Positions 13,720-22,421 of a DNA stretch of 35,162 bases are shown here, piece by piece. This DNA comes from a bacterium (GTDB lineage Bacteria; Myxococcota_A; UBA9042): contig JAUIAC010000031.1 of NCBI GenBank assembly GCA_030425545.1, positions 1 through 35,162 of the forward strand. The letters run 5' to 3'. Within the stretch, counting starts at the first letter, position 1, and every line of letters starts with the position of its first letter. Position numbers and translations under genes: made by a program. Below the pieces are notes generated by a model that did no database searches, was not told where the DNA came from, and saw only the letters and a program-made list of their open reading frames with translations.

Positions 13720-16194
13720 TCAGGGCAGATCGATGGGCAGGCGCGCCTCTGGATCGCCACCGTAGAGGGCGCGGTAGCGGCTCCACGAGGTCAGCACGCC
13801 CTTCACGTAGCGACGGTTCTCTCGGAAGGGGATCGCCTCGACGAAGGTGTCGAGCTCGGCGGTGGGGCGCTTGCGCAGCCACTTCTTGGTGTTGCCAGGG
13901 CCGGCGTTGTACGACGACGCCACCAGCGCCCAGTGGGCCCCCACCACGTCTTGCAACCGCCGCATGTAGGCCACGCCGAGCGGCACGTTGACCCTGGGCG
14001 TCTTGAGGTTCGCGTAGGTGATGGTGAAGGGCTCGCCGAGCCGCTTGTTCACGCCCTTGGCCGTCCCGAGCATCAGCTGGAGCAGGCCCGTGGCGTGGAC
14101 TGGAGACTGGATTCGCGGGTTGAAACGCGACTCCGAGCGCATGATCGACCACACGAACGCGGCGTCGACGTTGCGCTTCTTCGCCTCGCTGTCGACCAAC
14201 GCGGCGAAGCCCTTGGGGCGCGGGTAGGCGAGCCGCCAGCGCGCAGCGTTGGCCGACTCGGGTGGCGAGAGGTCGAAGCGGTGGTCGCGCAGGGTGGCCG
14301 CGACCGCCTGCGTGGTCTGGCCGACGGCGCTGTACATGGCCGCCCGCAGCATGGCCACGTCGCGATCGCTGCGCGGCCAGCGCACCGCAGCCAGCTCGGC
14401 CGCCGCGGAGGTCTTGAGGCCCATGCGCGACAGCTCGATGGAGGCCAGCAAGTGCGGGTCCGCGAGGAGCGGCTTGGCGGCCTCGGCGAGCGGCTTCACC
14501 GTGACCTTGGCCTGGCGCCAACGTCGGTAGGCCGCCGCGCCCGCCGCCGGCTTGACCTGCGCGAGCCGATGGCGGGCCAACATGCCGTACCAAGACCAAG
14601 GTGAGCGCTCGACCACGCTGACCCAGGTGGCGGTCGCCGCGCGGGTGCGACGCAGCTTCCACTGCGCGTACCCCTTCCAGTAGGCCACGCGGCCGACGTT
14701 GTAGCGCTTCCGTGCGAAGGTCTGCCCCGGCTTCTGCCGCGCCAAGGCCTTGTCGGCCATGGCGATGGCCCCCCGCCAGTCCCGGCTCTCGACGCGCCGC
14801 CACACCAGGTCCCAGCCGGCGTACTCGACCATGTCGCCGCCCGCGCCGAGGGCCTTGACGAGCAGCTGGTCGGCCTTCTTGTCCTTGCCCCACTTGCGCA
14901 GGATGCGGGCCTGCCAGCGCAGCGCGTCGTCGAAGAGGGTGGTCTTGGGCGCCTTGTCGAGGATGCGCTGAAAGTGCGCGAAGGCCTTGCGCTGGTCGGC
15001 GCTGTTGGTGTGCCGCCGCCCGGCTCGGTACCAGATCTTGGCGGACCGGGCGTCTTGAGGACACGTCGCGGCCAGCTTGTCGTAGAAGGCTGCGGCCTCC
15101 TTGCGGCGGAGCCAGAAGATCTCCACGACCTTGGCGCGCTGGGTGCCCGCGAGACACCAGGCGGCGCTGCCGGGCTTCGAGCGGGCGAGGATCTCGTCGG
15201 CCACGGCGATGGCCAGCTTGCGCTTGTGCGTGCTCGCTGCGGCCGTCAGCCGGCGCTGCAGTTGGGCGATGGAGAGCTGAGGATCGGTGACCCCCAAGGT
15301 CGCCAGCCGGGCGCGGGCCTCGGTCTCCGCCTTGCCGCCCGGGTGCTCGGCCAGCACGCGGAGCAGCCAGCGCTTGGCCAGCGCCGGGTCGTTCGCAGCG
15401 ATGGCCGCGGCGGCACCGTCGCGGAGGTCGCGGGCGCTGGCACGGCCCTGCAGCAGGGTCTTCCAAGTGTCCACCGCGGGTTGGTCGAGCCGCCGTTGGG
15501 CCTGCGCCAAGGTGCGACGCGCGCGCTTTGCGCGGCTGAACCCTTGGAGGGGGATTCGCTCGATGGCCGCCGCAGCCTGGCGTGGGTCGCCGGCCTGCAG
15601 CCAAGACTCGGCCGCCCAGAGCCGGGCGTGGGAAGCGAGCAGCCCGCCCTGGTCGGCGAGGACCTCGAACCCCTTTGCCGCGTCGGCGGGCTTGCCAGCG
15701 CGCCGGACGCAGAGCAGACGCAGCGCGGCGGCCTGCCAGGCGACGCCACCCTGGCTCGCCGAGCCCGAGGGCGCGCCCGCCGCGGCGAACGCGCTGGCGC
15801 AGCGCGCCCAGTCTCCCCGGTCGAAGGCGGCCCGCGCCTCGGTGCCAGCGAAGCGCGGCGGCAGCACGCCGCCGCGCTCGAGGATGGTCAGCGTCTCCTG
15901 GGCGACAGCGTCGGCCTGCACGCCACCCGGGCGCGCCTGCGCAGCCGGCTTGGCGGCCGGCGCCACCGGGTCGACAGCCGCCGGCGCCGCGATGCGCGCG
16001 CCCGGCTGGGGCGTCGTGCGTGCGGCCTCGCGTTGACAGCCGCACGCCGACACCACGAGCGCGAAGCCGAGCGCGACCGCCGCGGGCACCACGCTGGCGG
16101 GTCGCAGGTGCCGCCGGGTCCTGCGCGGCGCCGGGGCGAGAGAGGTCAACCGGGGCGCCAGGTCGGGAGCGTCGGGCGGCGTGCGTCGTGTCAT
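13720..16194 (-). CDS. Lytic transglycosylase lipoprotein, Slt70-like
   Basis: Exported peptidoglycan-cleaving enzyme of about 824 residues. The N-terminus carries an Arg-rich region, a hydrophobic stretch and the lipobox VVSAC, so it is probably a lipoprotein. A long alpha-helical, TPR-like superhelix (about 80-650) resembles the doughnut domain of Slt70. The C-terminal SLT catalytic domain has the catalytic Glu in IMRSESRF (E688), then ATGLLQLM, VPLGVAYMRRL and SSYNAGPGN, the last two being family signatures. The start is uncertain: ATGs at 16194, 16203 and 16206 all lack a good ribosome-binding site, and 16194 is chosen as the shortest that keeps the signal peptide. It lies 94 bp downstream of the HAD phosphatase gene and may share its transcript. 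Confidence 0.9.
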   Translation of the reverse strand: MTRRTPPDAPDLAPRLTSLAPAPRRTRRHLRPASVVPAAVALGFALVVSACGCQREAARTTPQPGARIAAPAAVDPVAPAAKPAAQARPGGVQADAVAQETLTILERGGVLPPRFAGTEARAAFDRGDWARCASAFAAAGAPSGSASQGGVAWQAAALRLLCVRRAGKPADAAKGFEVLADQGGLLASHARLWAAESWLQAGDPRQAAAAIERIPLQGFSRAKRARRTLAQAQRRLDQPAVDTWKTLLQGRASARDLRDGAAAAIAANDPALAKRWLLRVLAEHPGGKAETEARARLATLGVTDPQLSIAQLQRRLTAAASTHKRKLAIAVADEILARSKPGSAAWCLAGTQRAKVVEIFWLRRKEAAAFYDKLAATCPQDARSAKIWYRAGRRHTNSADQRKAFAHFQRILDKAPKTTLFDDALRWQARILRKWGKDKKADQLLVKALGAGGDMVEYAGWDLVWRRVESRDWRGAIAMADKALARQKPGQTFARKRYNVGRVAYWKGYAQWKLRRTRAATATWVSVVERSPWSWYGMLARHRLAQVKPAAGAAAYRRWRQAKVTVKPLAEAAKPLLADPHLLASIELSRMGLKTSAAAELAAVRWPRSDRDVAMLRAAMYSAVGQTTQAVAATLRDHRFDLSPPESANAARWRLAYPRPKGFAALVDSEAKKRNVDAAFVWSIMRSESRFNPRIQSPVHATGLLQLMLGTAKGVNKRLGEPFTITYANLKTPRVNVPLGVAYMRRLQDVVGAHWALVASSYNAGPGNTKKWLRKRPTAELDTFVEAIPFRENRRYVKGVLTSWSRYRALYGGDPEARLPIDLP

Positions 16195-16288
16195 GGCCGG
16201 CATCATGGCACAGCGATTGGCCGACACAACGGCCTGTGCCAACCCGCAACAGGAAGTGCCCAGAATCGCCACGCGAGGCGGTTCGCGG

Positions 16289-17005
16289 CTACCAGGTCTC
16301 GACCGGCCAGCCCCGTGCGCGCGCCGCGCGGCGCAGCCGCGGGTCCGGGTGAACCACGATCGGGTGGGCCACCCGCTCGAGCATCGGCAGGTCGGACAAG
16401 GCGTCCGTGTAGAACCAGGACGCGTCGAGGTCCACGTCGTGGGCCGCAGCCCACGCCTCGGCGCGCGCCACCTTGCCGGCGCCGTAGCACAGAGGCGGCT
16501 CGAAGCGGCCGTCGAGCCGGCCCTCGCCGTCGGTGGAGAAGTGGTTCGCGAGCCAGCCGTCGAGGCCCCAATGCGCCGCTGCGGCCTCCGCGGCGTAGCA
16601 CGACGAGTTGGTCAAGAGGACGCACGGGTGGCCGGCCTGACGGTGCTTGTCGAGCGCCGCCTGCCCGCCGGGGCGCAGCCGGTGCGCGACGTCGGCGTGG
16701 AACCAGTCGTGGGTGCGCTCGCGCAGCGCCGCCTCCGGCACGCCGACGTAGTGCGAGAGGGCCTCGCTGTAGGCCTTGTCCAGATCGATGAGGTCGAAGT
16801 GGTACAGCGCTCCCCAGACGAGGCTCTTGGCCAGCTGGCGCCGATGGATGCGGCCAGCCTTGCGCTCCCACCTGGCGTAGAGGAGGCCGCTGTTGGCGTC
16901 GATGAGGGTGCGGTCGAGGTCGAAGAAGGCGGCGACGCGGCCGGGCTGGCGCGCGGCGCTTGGATCAGCGGCCGTGCTCGCTGGGCTGGTGGGATGGCTT
17001 GGCAC
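16289..17005 (-). CDS. HAD-superfamily phosphatase, subfamily IB (SerB-like)
   Basis: Predicted phosphatase of 238 residues. All four HAD motifs are present: I, FFDLDRTLID (D29, D31); II, LLTNSS; III, the Lys in GAGKVARAE; IV, YTDALSDLPML. The helical cap between I and II and the YTDxxSDLP form place it in HAD-IB, the group that includes phosphoserine phosphatase and CicA-type proteins. The substrate cannot be told from sequence. The start is a GTG preceded by GGAG 6 nt upstream. Upstream lie a G11/C11 homopolymer (17030-17040) and 15-bp repeats that stay open in this frame; slippage there could add an N-terminal extension. Confidence 0.87.
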   Translation of the reverse strand: MPSHPTSPASTAADPSAARQPGRVAAFFDLDRTLIDANSGLLYARWERKAGRIHRRQLAKSLVWGALYHFDLIDLDKAYSEALSHYVGVPEAALRERTHDWFHADVAHRLRPGGQAALDKHRQAGHPCVLLTNSSCYAAEAAAAHWGLDGWLANHFSTDGEGRLDGRFEPPLCYGAGKVARAEAWAAAHDVDLDASWFYTDALSDLPMLERVAHPIVVHPDPRLRRAARARGWPVETW

Positions 17006-17373
17006 CTGGGCTCCGGGGTTCGCGGCGGCGGGGGGGGGGGATGGTGACGGGGGCCATGGTGACGGGGGGCATGGTGGCGGGGGGCATGGTGGCGGGGGGC
17101 ATCGTGACAGGACGGGGCGCCGTCGGGTGTCCGATGTCGGGGTGCGCAGGGGCTGGGAGCGCGGCTGCGGGTCGACAACGGGCCGCGAGGTACGGCGCTG
17201 GGGTTCGTCTCAAGAAATCGGTCCGAATCCGTCGCCCTGCGTGTCACCCTGGAGGCAGACCGTGGGACGTCGCCCGGGCGCAAGGCGACGGGAGCCCGGT
17301 GAGGCCGAGGGTATCTCATCGCGCGTGCCCATGGGGGGACCGAGCAGAGACCCGAGCTCCGGGAGGCCACGCC
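17006..17373. other. Divergent intergenic region, G-rich
   Basis: 368 bp between the HAD phosphatase (-) and the asparaginase (+). The first 100 bp is the G11 tract and tandem repeat described separately. The rest is GC-rich and contains no convincing gene, promoter pair or terminator. The asparaginase frame is open across most of it, but its codons are not protein-like. Confidence 0.5.
17030..17100. repeat. G11 homopolymer followed by four 15-bp tandem repeats
   Basis: Eleven consecutive G (17030-17040) are followed by four tandem units of the type ATGGTGRCGGGGGSC at 17041-17055, 17056-17070, 17071-17085 and 17086-17100, and then a decayed fifth. Each unit has a run of five or six G, giving at least five long G-tracts spaced 9-10 nt apart, with potential to form G-quadruplexes. 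On the minus strand one frame reads repeated Met-Pro-Pro-Ala-Thr leading towards the HAD phosphatase start. Homopolymers of this length are slippage-prone and also prone to sequencing error. Confidence 0.85.
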
Positions 17374-18390
17374 ATGGCGCGAACCGACGAACCCACGCCC
17401 GACGCGCAAGAGTGGCGCGGCGGGCTGATCGAGGGGCGGCACCCCTGGTCGGCCGTGCGGGTCGCGGACGCCGGCGAGGTCCGCGGCCTGGGAGAGGCGC
17501 TGACGACGACGTGGCGGTCCGCGGCCAAGCCCTTTCAGCTCGCGGTGTCCCTGGCGCAGCTCGGTGGGCCGCGCGCGTTCAGCCCACCTGAGCTCGCCGT
17601 GGGCGCCGCGTCGCACAGCGCCGAGCCACGTCACCTGGCGCTGGTCGACGCGCTGATGCAGCGCCTGAGCGTCCCGGTCGAAGCGCTGCGGTGCGGCGCC
17701 CACGCGCCGATTCACGAGCCCTCGTGTCACGCCCTGCTGCGGCGGGGGCAGGTCCTCGACGCGCGCCACAACAACTGCTCGGGCAAGCACACGTTCATGG
17801 CTGGGGCCACCGCGGCGGCGGGGTGGCCCGGCGACTATCGCCCGGCCGACCACCCGCTGCAGCGCGCGATGATCGCGGCCGTGACGCGCTGGGCCGGCGA
17901 GGTGCCGACGCTGGCCGTGGACGGCTGCGGCGTGCCCACCTTTGGCCTGTCGCTGACGGCCATGGCGCGGGCGTGGCAGGTGATGGCGACGCGCATGGCC
18001 ACGGGTCCCCAGGCGGGCGACGACCCAGCCACAGCAAGCCTGTCGCGCATCGGCTGGGCCATGGCCGACCGCGGCGACCTGGTGTCCGGCACAGGCCGGC
18101 TGGACGCCGCCGTGCTGGCGTACGCCACGGAGCCCATGGCCGTGAAGATCGGCGCTCGCGGCGTGTTCTGCATCGCCCTGCCCCGGCGCCGAGCCGGGCT
18201 CGCCGTCAAGGTCCACTCGGGGTCGATGGAGGCGCTCAGCGTCGCGGTGCCGGCGGCGCTCGACGCGTTGGCGCCCGGGGCCTTCCTGCGCCCCGGGCGG
18301 TGGGAGCCGGGCGTGGTCCGCAACGTGGTCGGAGCGGTGGTCGGCCGCTGGCGCCTGGCCACCGGCGTCAGCGCGGGTCCGGGTGGTTGA
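17374..18390 (+). CDS. L-asparaginase II family, ReAV type
   Basis: Cytoplasmic enzyme of 338 residues hydrolysing L-asparagine to aspartate and ammonia. It belongs to the Rhizobium etli ReAV class, unrelated to E. coli AnsA/AnsB. The class residues are all visible: S49-x-x-K52 in WRSAAKPF, S80 in GAASHS, C135 in NNCSGKH, and D183 and C185 in VDGCGVPTF. The metal-site cysteine pair and Ser-Lys tandem of ReAV are therefore conserved at nearly identical positions. A downstream KIGARGVF carries the late conserved lysine. The ATG has GGGAGG 7 nt upstream. The last 23 bp overlap, tail to tail, with the RNA methyltransferase gene. Free-living Myxococcota use amino acids as carbon and nitrogen sources, so a catabolic role fits (inference). 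Confidence 0.93.
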   Translation: MARTDEPTPDAQEWRGGLIEGRHPWSAVRVADAGEVRGLGEALTTTWRSAAKPFQLAVSLAQLGGPRAFSPPELAVGAASHSAEPRHLALVDALMQRLSVPVEALRCGAHAPIHEPSCHALLRRGQVLDARHNNCSGKHTFMAGATAAAGWPGDYRPADHPLQRAMIAAVTRWAGEVPTLAVDGCGVPTFGLSLTAMARAWQVMATRMATGPQAGDDPATASLSRIGWAMADRGDLVSGTGRLDAAVLAYATEPMAVKIGARGVFCIALPRRRAGLAVKVHSGSMEALSVAVPAALDALAPGAFLRPGRWEPGVVRNVVGAVVGRWRLATGVSAGPGG

Positions 18391-19198
18391 GGGAGGCGCG
18401 CCACGACGCCCCGAGGCAGAGCGCCGCGGCGGTGGACACGTTCAGGCTCTCCACGGCGCCCGTGCCGCCGATGGCGACCGTGTGGTGCGCGAGGCGGCGC
18501 ACGGGATCCGCAAGGCCCTCGCGCTCGGTCCCCAAGAGCCAGACCACGCGCTCCGTCGGCGCGCCCTGCCACAGATCGACCTCGCCGTCGGCCGCCGTCG
18601 CCAAGAGCTGATGGTCGAGCTCGCGCAGCGCCCGTAGCGTGCGCAAGGGGTCGCGTAGCCGCGCGAGGGGCAGCGCCTCGAAGCCGCCCTCCGCGGTCCG
18701 GAACGCCGCCGTGCTGTAGCCCGCGGCGTCCGGCAGGTCCGGGGTCAGCAGCCCCGTCACGCCGAAGTGCGCGGCCGTCCGTGCGATCGCCCCCAGGTTG
18801 TGGGGGTTGCCGATGCGATCGAGGAAGAGCCACACGGCCCCGCGCTGTCGCTCCGCTTGCGCGACGACGTCGTCGTGGCGCCACAGCCGAGGTGGGCGCA
18901 TGACCACGCAGATGCCCTGGTGGTGGCGAGTGCCCGCGACCTTGGCCAGCTCGTCTTCCTCGACCAGCCGGTAGGGCAGGCGCGCCCGCGCGCAGGCCGC
19001 CAGGAGCTCGCCGAACTCCCGGCTGCGCTCCTGGGTGAGCAGCACGCGCACGACGTCGTCGAAGCGCGCACGCGCGCTCATGTCGGCCGCCGCGACACCG
19101 CACACACGGATGTAGTCCCGCTCTTCGGGCGCGGCGCCTCGCCGGACCCCGCGGGGCGGCTCGTGCTCGTTCGGATCTTTCGGCTCGTTCATGGGCAT
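18368..19198 (-). CDS. SpoU/TrmH-family RNA 2'-O-methyltransferase
   Basis: SAM-dependent methyltransferase of 276 residues with the deep-knot SPOUT fold. The N-terminal substrate-binding domain spans about 28-100 and ends in GTRHHQGICVVM. It is followed by the three SpoU motifs: motif 1 NPHNLGAIARTA at 131-142 (catalytic Arg140), motif 2 LLGTEREGL at 221-229, and motif 3 VAIGGTGAVESLNVSTAAAL at 241-260. The target is probably a ribose 2'-OH of rRNA or tRNA. The layout is closest to RlmB and YfiF, but the exact site cannot be assigned. A second ATG at 19192 is an equally good start. It is divergent from apaH and overlaps the asparaginase gene by 23 bp. Confidence 0.92.
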   Translation of the reverse strand: MPMNEPKDPNEHEPPRGVRRGAAPEERDYIRVCGVAAADMSARARFDDVVRVLLTQERSREFGELLAACARARLPYRLVEEDELAKVAGTRHHQGICVVMRPPRLWRHDDVVAQAERQRGAVWLFLDRIGNPHNLGAIARTAAHFGVTGLLTPDLPDAAGYSTAAFRTAEGGFEALPLARLRDPLRTLRALRELDHQLLATAADGEVDLWQGAPTERVVWLLGTEREGLADPVRRLAHHTVAIGGTGAVESLNVSTAAALCLGASWRASLNHPDPR

Positions 19199-19264
19199 GT
19201 CGTCGGTGGTGAGGCAGGCTTGGGGCCCGCGCCGTGAGAGGCGGACGCAACAGGGGACCGAGAC

Positions 19265-20104
19265 GTGAAGCTACCTCAACCGACACCGGCGCGCTCGACC
19301 TGGGTGGTTGGGGACATCCAGGGCTGCGCTGACGCCTTCTTCGCCCTCCTGGAGCAGACCCACTTCGACCCGGCGCGCGACCGGCTCTGGGTCGCCGGCG
19401 ACCTGGTCAACCGCGGCCCCGGCTCTCTCGCCGTGCTGCGGTGGCTCCACGCCCATGACGACGCCGTCACCGCGGTCCTGGGCAACCACGACCTCCACCT
19501 GCTCGCTTGCGACCGCGGCTTCCGCAAGCTCAAGCGCCGAGACACCCTCGCGCCGGTGCTCGACGCGCCAGACAAGAGCGCGCTCCTCGACTGGCTGCGC
19601 CGGCGACCGCTGCTGGTGCGCGAGGGCGGCTTCGCCCTCTTCCACGCTGGGCTGGCGCCGAGCTGGTCCCTGGCCGACGCCTGCCGGGCGGCGCGCGACG
19701 CGGAGGCCCTGCTGCGCGGTCCGCGCGCCGACGAGCTGCTCGCGCGGCTGCGCGGCGAAGCGCCGGTGTGGGCGCACAGCCTGCGCCATGTGGACCGCTG
19801 CGTGGCGACGGTGTCCGTGCTGACCCGCATGCGTGCCTGCAGCGAAGACGGCGCGCTCATCGCCCACGTCGGCCCGCCCGAGGCCTGCCCAGCAGGCGCG
19901 CGCCCCTGGTACGCGTGGCGAGATCGCTCGGCCGACGCGACCCTGCTCTTCGGCCATTGGGCGGCCCATGGGCACCGCGTCGGGCGCGGCTGGGTGTCGC
20001 TCGACTCCGGCGCCGTGTGGGGGGGCTTGTTGACCGCGTGGCGGCTCGAAGACGGCGCCAGCGTGCAGGTGCCCGGGCTCGTCGGCCCCGACGCGCTGCG
20101 TTGA
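19265..20104 (+). CDS. apaH: Bis(5'-nucleosyl)-tetraphosphatase, symmetrical (ApaH)
   Basis: Cytoplasmic metallophosphatase of 279 residues that splits Ap4A into two ADP. It also removes Np4-type RNA caps in E. coli (established there). Metal-site motifs are GDIQGC at 16-21, GDLVNRGPGS at 45-54 and GNHDLHLL at 73-80. Further His residues lie in FHAGLAP and FGHWAAHG. SLDSGAVWGGLLTAWRLED near the C-terminus is specific to ApaH rather than other calcineurin-like phosphatases. Length matches the family. The start is GTG at 19265 with GGGGA upstream. It is a stand-alone gene divergent from the RNA methyltransferase. ApaH is widespread in Beta- and Gammaproteobacteria and also occurs in Myxococcota. 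Confidence 0.94.
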   Translation: MKLPQPTPARSTWVVGDIQGCADAFFALLEQTHFDPARDRLWVAGDLVNRGPGSLAVLRWLHAHDDAVTAVLGNHDLHLLACDRGFRKLKRRDTLAPVLDAPDKSALLDWLRRRPLLVREGGFALFHAGLAPSWSLADACRAARDAEALLRGPRADELLARLRGEAPVWAHSLRHVDRCVATVSVLTRMRACSEDGALIAHVGPPEACPAGARPWYAWRDRSADATLLFGHWAAHGHRVGRGWVSLDSGAVWGGLLTAWRLEDGASVQVPGLVGPDALR

Positions 20105-20219
20105 CAGCCCCGGGAGGGGAAGTCGATGCTGCGCTGCCCGTCGCGCGCAGGCCGGGCTCCTCGAACAGCCCACGGCTCCCGCAGCGCGCCCCGCCCCTCC
20201 TCTCCGACCGGAGCCCGCC

Positions 20220-21113
20220 ATGACCGACTCGTTTCACCGCTGGAACGGCACCGACTCCTACATCGCGGACGACGCCCTCGCGGCCGCGGTCAACGTCGCC
20301 ACCGCGCTACAGCGCCCCCTGCTGGTCAAGGGCGAGCCGGGCACGGGCAAGACGCTGCTCGCCCACGCCATCGCCGAGGGGCTGGGCATGGAGCTCTTCA
20401 CCTGGCACGTGAAGTCGACCACCCGCGCGCAAGACGGCTGCTGGGTCTACGACGCCGTAGCGCGCCTGCAGGACAGCCGCTTCGGCGACCGCGACGTCCG
20501 TGACGTGAGCCAGTACATCGAGCTCGGCCCGCTCGGTCGGGCGTTCTCGTCGGATCAGCGAGCGGTGCTGCTCATCGACGAGATCGACAAGGCGGACATC
20601 GAGTTTCCCAACGATCTGCTGCACGAGCTCGACGCCATGCGCTTCGTCATCACCGAGACCGGCGAGGAGGTGAAGGCCAAGCATCGCCCCGTGGTGATCA
20701 TCACGTCCAACGCCGAGAAGGAGCTGCCCGACGCGTTCCTACGCCGCTGCGTGTTCCACTACATCGACTTCCCAGACGAGGACCGGCTGGCCCAGATCTG
20801 CCGGGTGCACCACCCGGAGGTGGACGACAAGCTGCTCGCGGCGGCGCTCCGGCGCTTCATGGCCCTGCGCAGCGTCAAGCACCTGCGCAAGAAGCCGACG
20901 ACGTCGGAGCTCGTCGACTGGATCTCCGGCTTGCGGCTCGCTGGCATCGACCCGGAGAAGCTGCAGACCACCCTGCCCTTCGCCGGCGTGCTGTTGAAGG
21001 ACGAGTCGGACGCCCAGAAGGCCGCCAAGGCCGGGGCGGCCGACGGCTCGGGCGGTGAGTCGGGCGGCGGATCAGGCAGCGCGTCGGGCGGTGGCTGGCG
21101 CGGGTGGCGCTGA
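20220..21113 (+). CDS. MoxR-like AAA+ ATPase
   Basis: AAA+ chaperone-like ATPase of 297 residues. Walker A GEPGTGKT is at 38-45, a WHVKSTTRAQDG stretch typical of this MoxR subgroup at 62-73, Walker B VLLIDE at 116-121, and the sensor-1 stretch VVIITSNAEKELPDAFLRRC follows. The last 30 or so residues are Gly/Ser-rich (GSGGESGGGSGSASGGG) and probably disordered. GGAG lies 6 nt before the ATG. The next gene begins 2 bp after its stop codon and encodes the matching VWA protein. Such pairs act together in metal-centre insertion or complex maturation in characterised cases such as CoxD/CoxE and RavA/ViaA; the client here is unknown. Confidence 0.93.
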   Translation: MTDSFHRWNGTDSYIADDALAAAVNVATALQRPLLVKGEPGTGKTLLAHAIAEGLGMELFTWHVKSTTRAQDGCWVYDAVARLQDSRFGDRDVRDVSQYIELGPLGRAFSSDQRAVLLIDEIDKADIEFPNDLLHELDAMRFVITETGEEVKAKHRPVVIITSNAEKELPDAFLRRCVFHYIDFPDEDRLAQICRVHHPEVDDKLLAAALRRFMALRSVKHLRKKPTTSELVDWISGLRLAGIDPEKLQTTLPFAGVLLKDESDAQKAAKAGAADGSGGESGGGSGSASGGGWRGWR

Positions 21114-21114
21114 G

Positions 21115-22341
21115 ATGTTCGCTGGCTTCCACACCATGCTGCGCAGCGCGGGCCTGCAGGTCGGGCTCACCGAGTGGCTCGCGCTGGTCGAGGCCCTGGA
21201 CGCGGGGATCGTCGAGCCCTCGCTGCGCTCCTTCTACGACGTGTCCCGCTCGCTCGTGTGCCGCGACGAGGGCGACTACGACCGCTTCGACCAGGCCTTC
21301 GTCGCCTACTTTGAAGGGGCCGACCTGCCGCCGGGGCTGAAAGACAAGCTCAAGGCGTGGCTGTCGAAGCCCATCGAGCGGCCGGCGCTCAGCGAGGAGG
21401 AGCTCGCCAAGCTGCAGGAGCTCGACCTGGACGCGCTGCGCAAGCTCTTCGAGGAGCGGCTCGCCGAGCAGACAGAGCGGCACGACGGCGGCGACAAGTG
21501 GATCGGCACCGGCGGCAAGAGCCCCTTCGGCCAGGGCGGACAGCACCCGACTGGGATGCGGGTCGGAGAGGGCGCCAAGGGCCGTGGGTCAGCGGTGGCG
21601 GCGGCGCGCGCGCGGCGTTTTCGCAACTATCGCAGTGACCGTGTGCTCGACACCCGCGCCATCTCGGTCGCCATCCGCCGGCTGCGTCGGCTGGAGCGCA
21701 AGAGCCGGCGCATCGAGCTGGACGTGGACGAGACCGTGCGAAAGACGGCGCGGAGCGACGACCTGGTCATCGTCGAGCGGCCGGAGCGGCGCAACCAAGC
21801 GCGCGTGGTGCTGATGATGGACAGCGGCGGCTCCATGGAGCCTCACACGCGCCTCGTCGAGCAGTTCTTCTCGGCGCTGAAGAACGGCGGCGGGCTGCGC
21901 GAGGTGGAGACCTACTACTTCCACAACTGCGTGTACAACAAGGTCTTCTCCGACATGGAGCGCTTCGTCGGCAAGGACGTCGACGACATCTGCCGGAGCG
22001 TGCCGCCCAACACGCACCTGTTCATGGTCGGTGACGCCTGGATGGGGCCCTACGAGCTGCTGGCCCCCTACGGTTCGCTGGAGATGGTGACCAGCGACAA
22101 GACCCCGGGCATCGATCGGCTGTTGCAGCTGGCCAAAGCCTTCCCGAAGAGCGTGTGGATCAACCCGATCCCCGAGAACTACTGGCACGCAGAGACCATC
22201 GCGCAGACCCGCGAGGTCATGGACATGGTCCCGATGACCGTCGAGGGAATCGTGGAGGCGGTGTCGGCGTTGTTGGGACGGGGTCCGAAGCGGGACCACC
22301 GCGAGCCGGTCCCCATGTGGACGCGCGACGGCGTGCACTGA
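21115..22341 (+). CDS. CoxE-like VWA-domain protein, partner of the MoxR ATPase
   Basis: Cytoplasmic protein of 408 residues. The N-terminal helical part (about 1-75) has the family opening MFAGFHTMLRSAGL and FDQAFVAYFEG. A charged linker (about 85-150) precedes the VWA domain. Its metal-ion-dependent adhesion site is MMDSGGSM starting at D236, with later conserved stretches YYFHNCVYNKVF and FMVGDAWMGPYEL. The D-x-G-x-S form, with Gly replacing the first Ser of the canonical DxSxS, is usual for this subgroup as far as I recall. The ATG begins 2 bp after the stop of the ATPase gene, so the two are surely co-expressed. No client enzyme lies beside the pair within the window. Confidence 0.92.
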   Translation: MFAGFHTMLRSAGLQVGLTEWLALVEALDAGIVEPSLRSFYDVSRSLVCRDEGDYDRFDQAFVAYFEGADLPPGLKDKLKAWLSKPIERPALSEEELAKLQELDLDALRKLFEERLAEQTERHDGGDKWIGTGGKSPFGQGGQHPTGMRVGEGAKGRGSAVAAARARRFRNYRSDRVLDTRAISVAIRRLRRLERKSRRIELDVDETVRKTARSDDLVIVERPERRNQARVVLMMDSGGSMEPHTRLVEQFFSALKNGGGLREVETYYFHNCVYNKVFSDMERFVGKDVDDICRSVPPNTHLFMVGDAWMGPYELLAPYGSLEMVTSDKTPGIDRLLQLAKAFPKSVWINPIPENYWHAETIAQTREVMDMVPMTVEGIVEAVSALLGRGPKRDHREPVPMWTRDGVH

Positions 22342-22421
22342 GCGCCTGCCACGACCTGGCCCGCTGGCCGCGCCCGGCGACAATCTTGCTCCTCACTACG
22401 AGCCCTGAGAGCCTGCCGACC

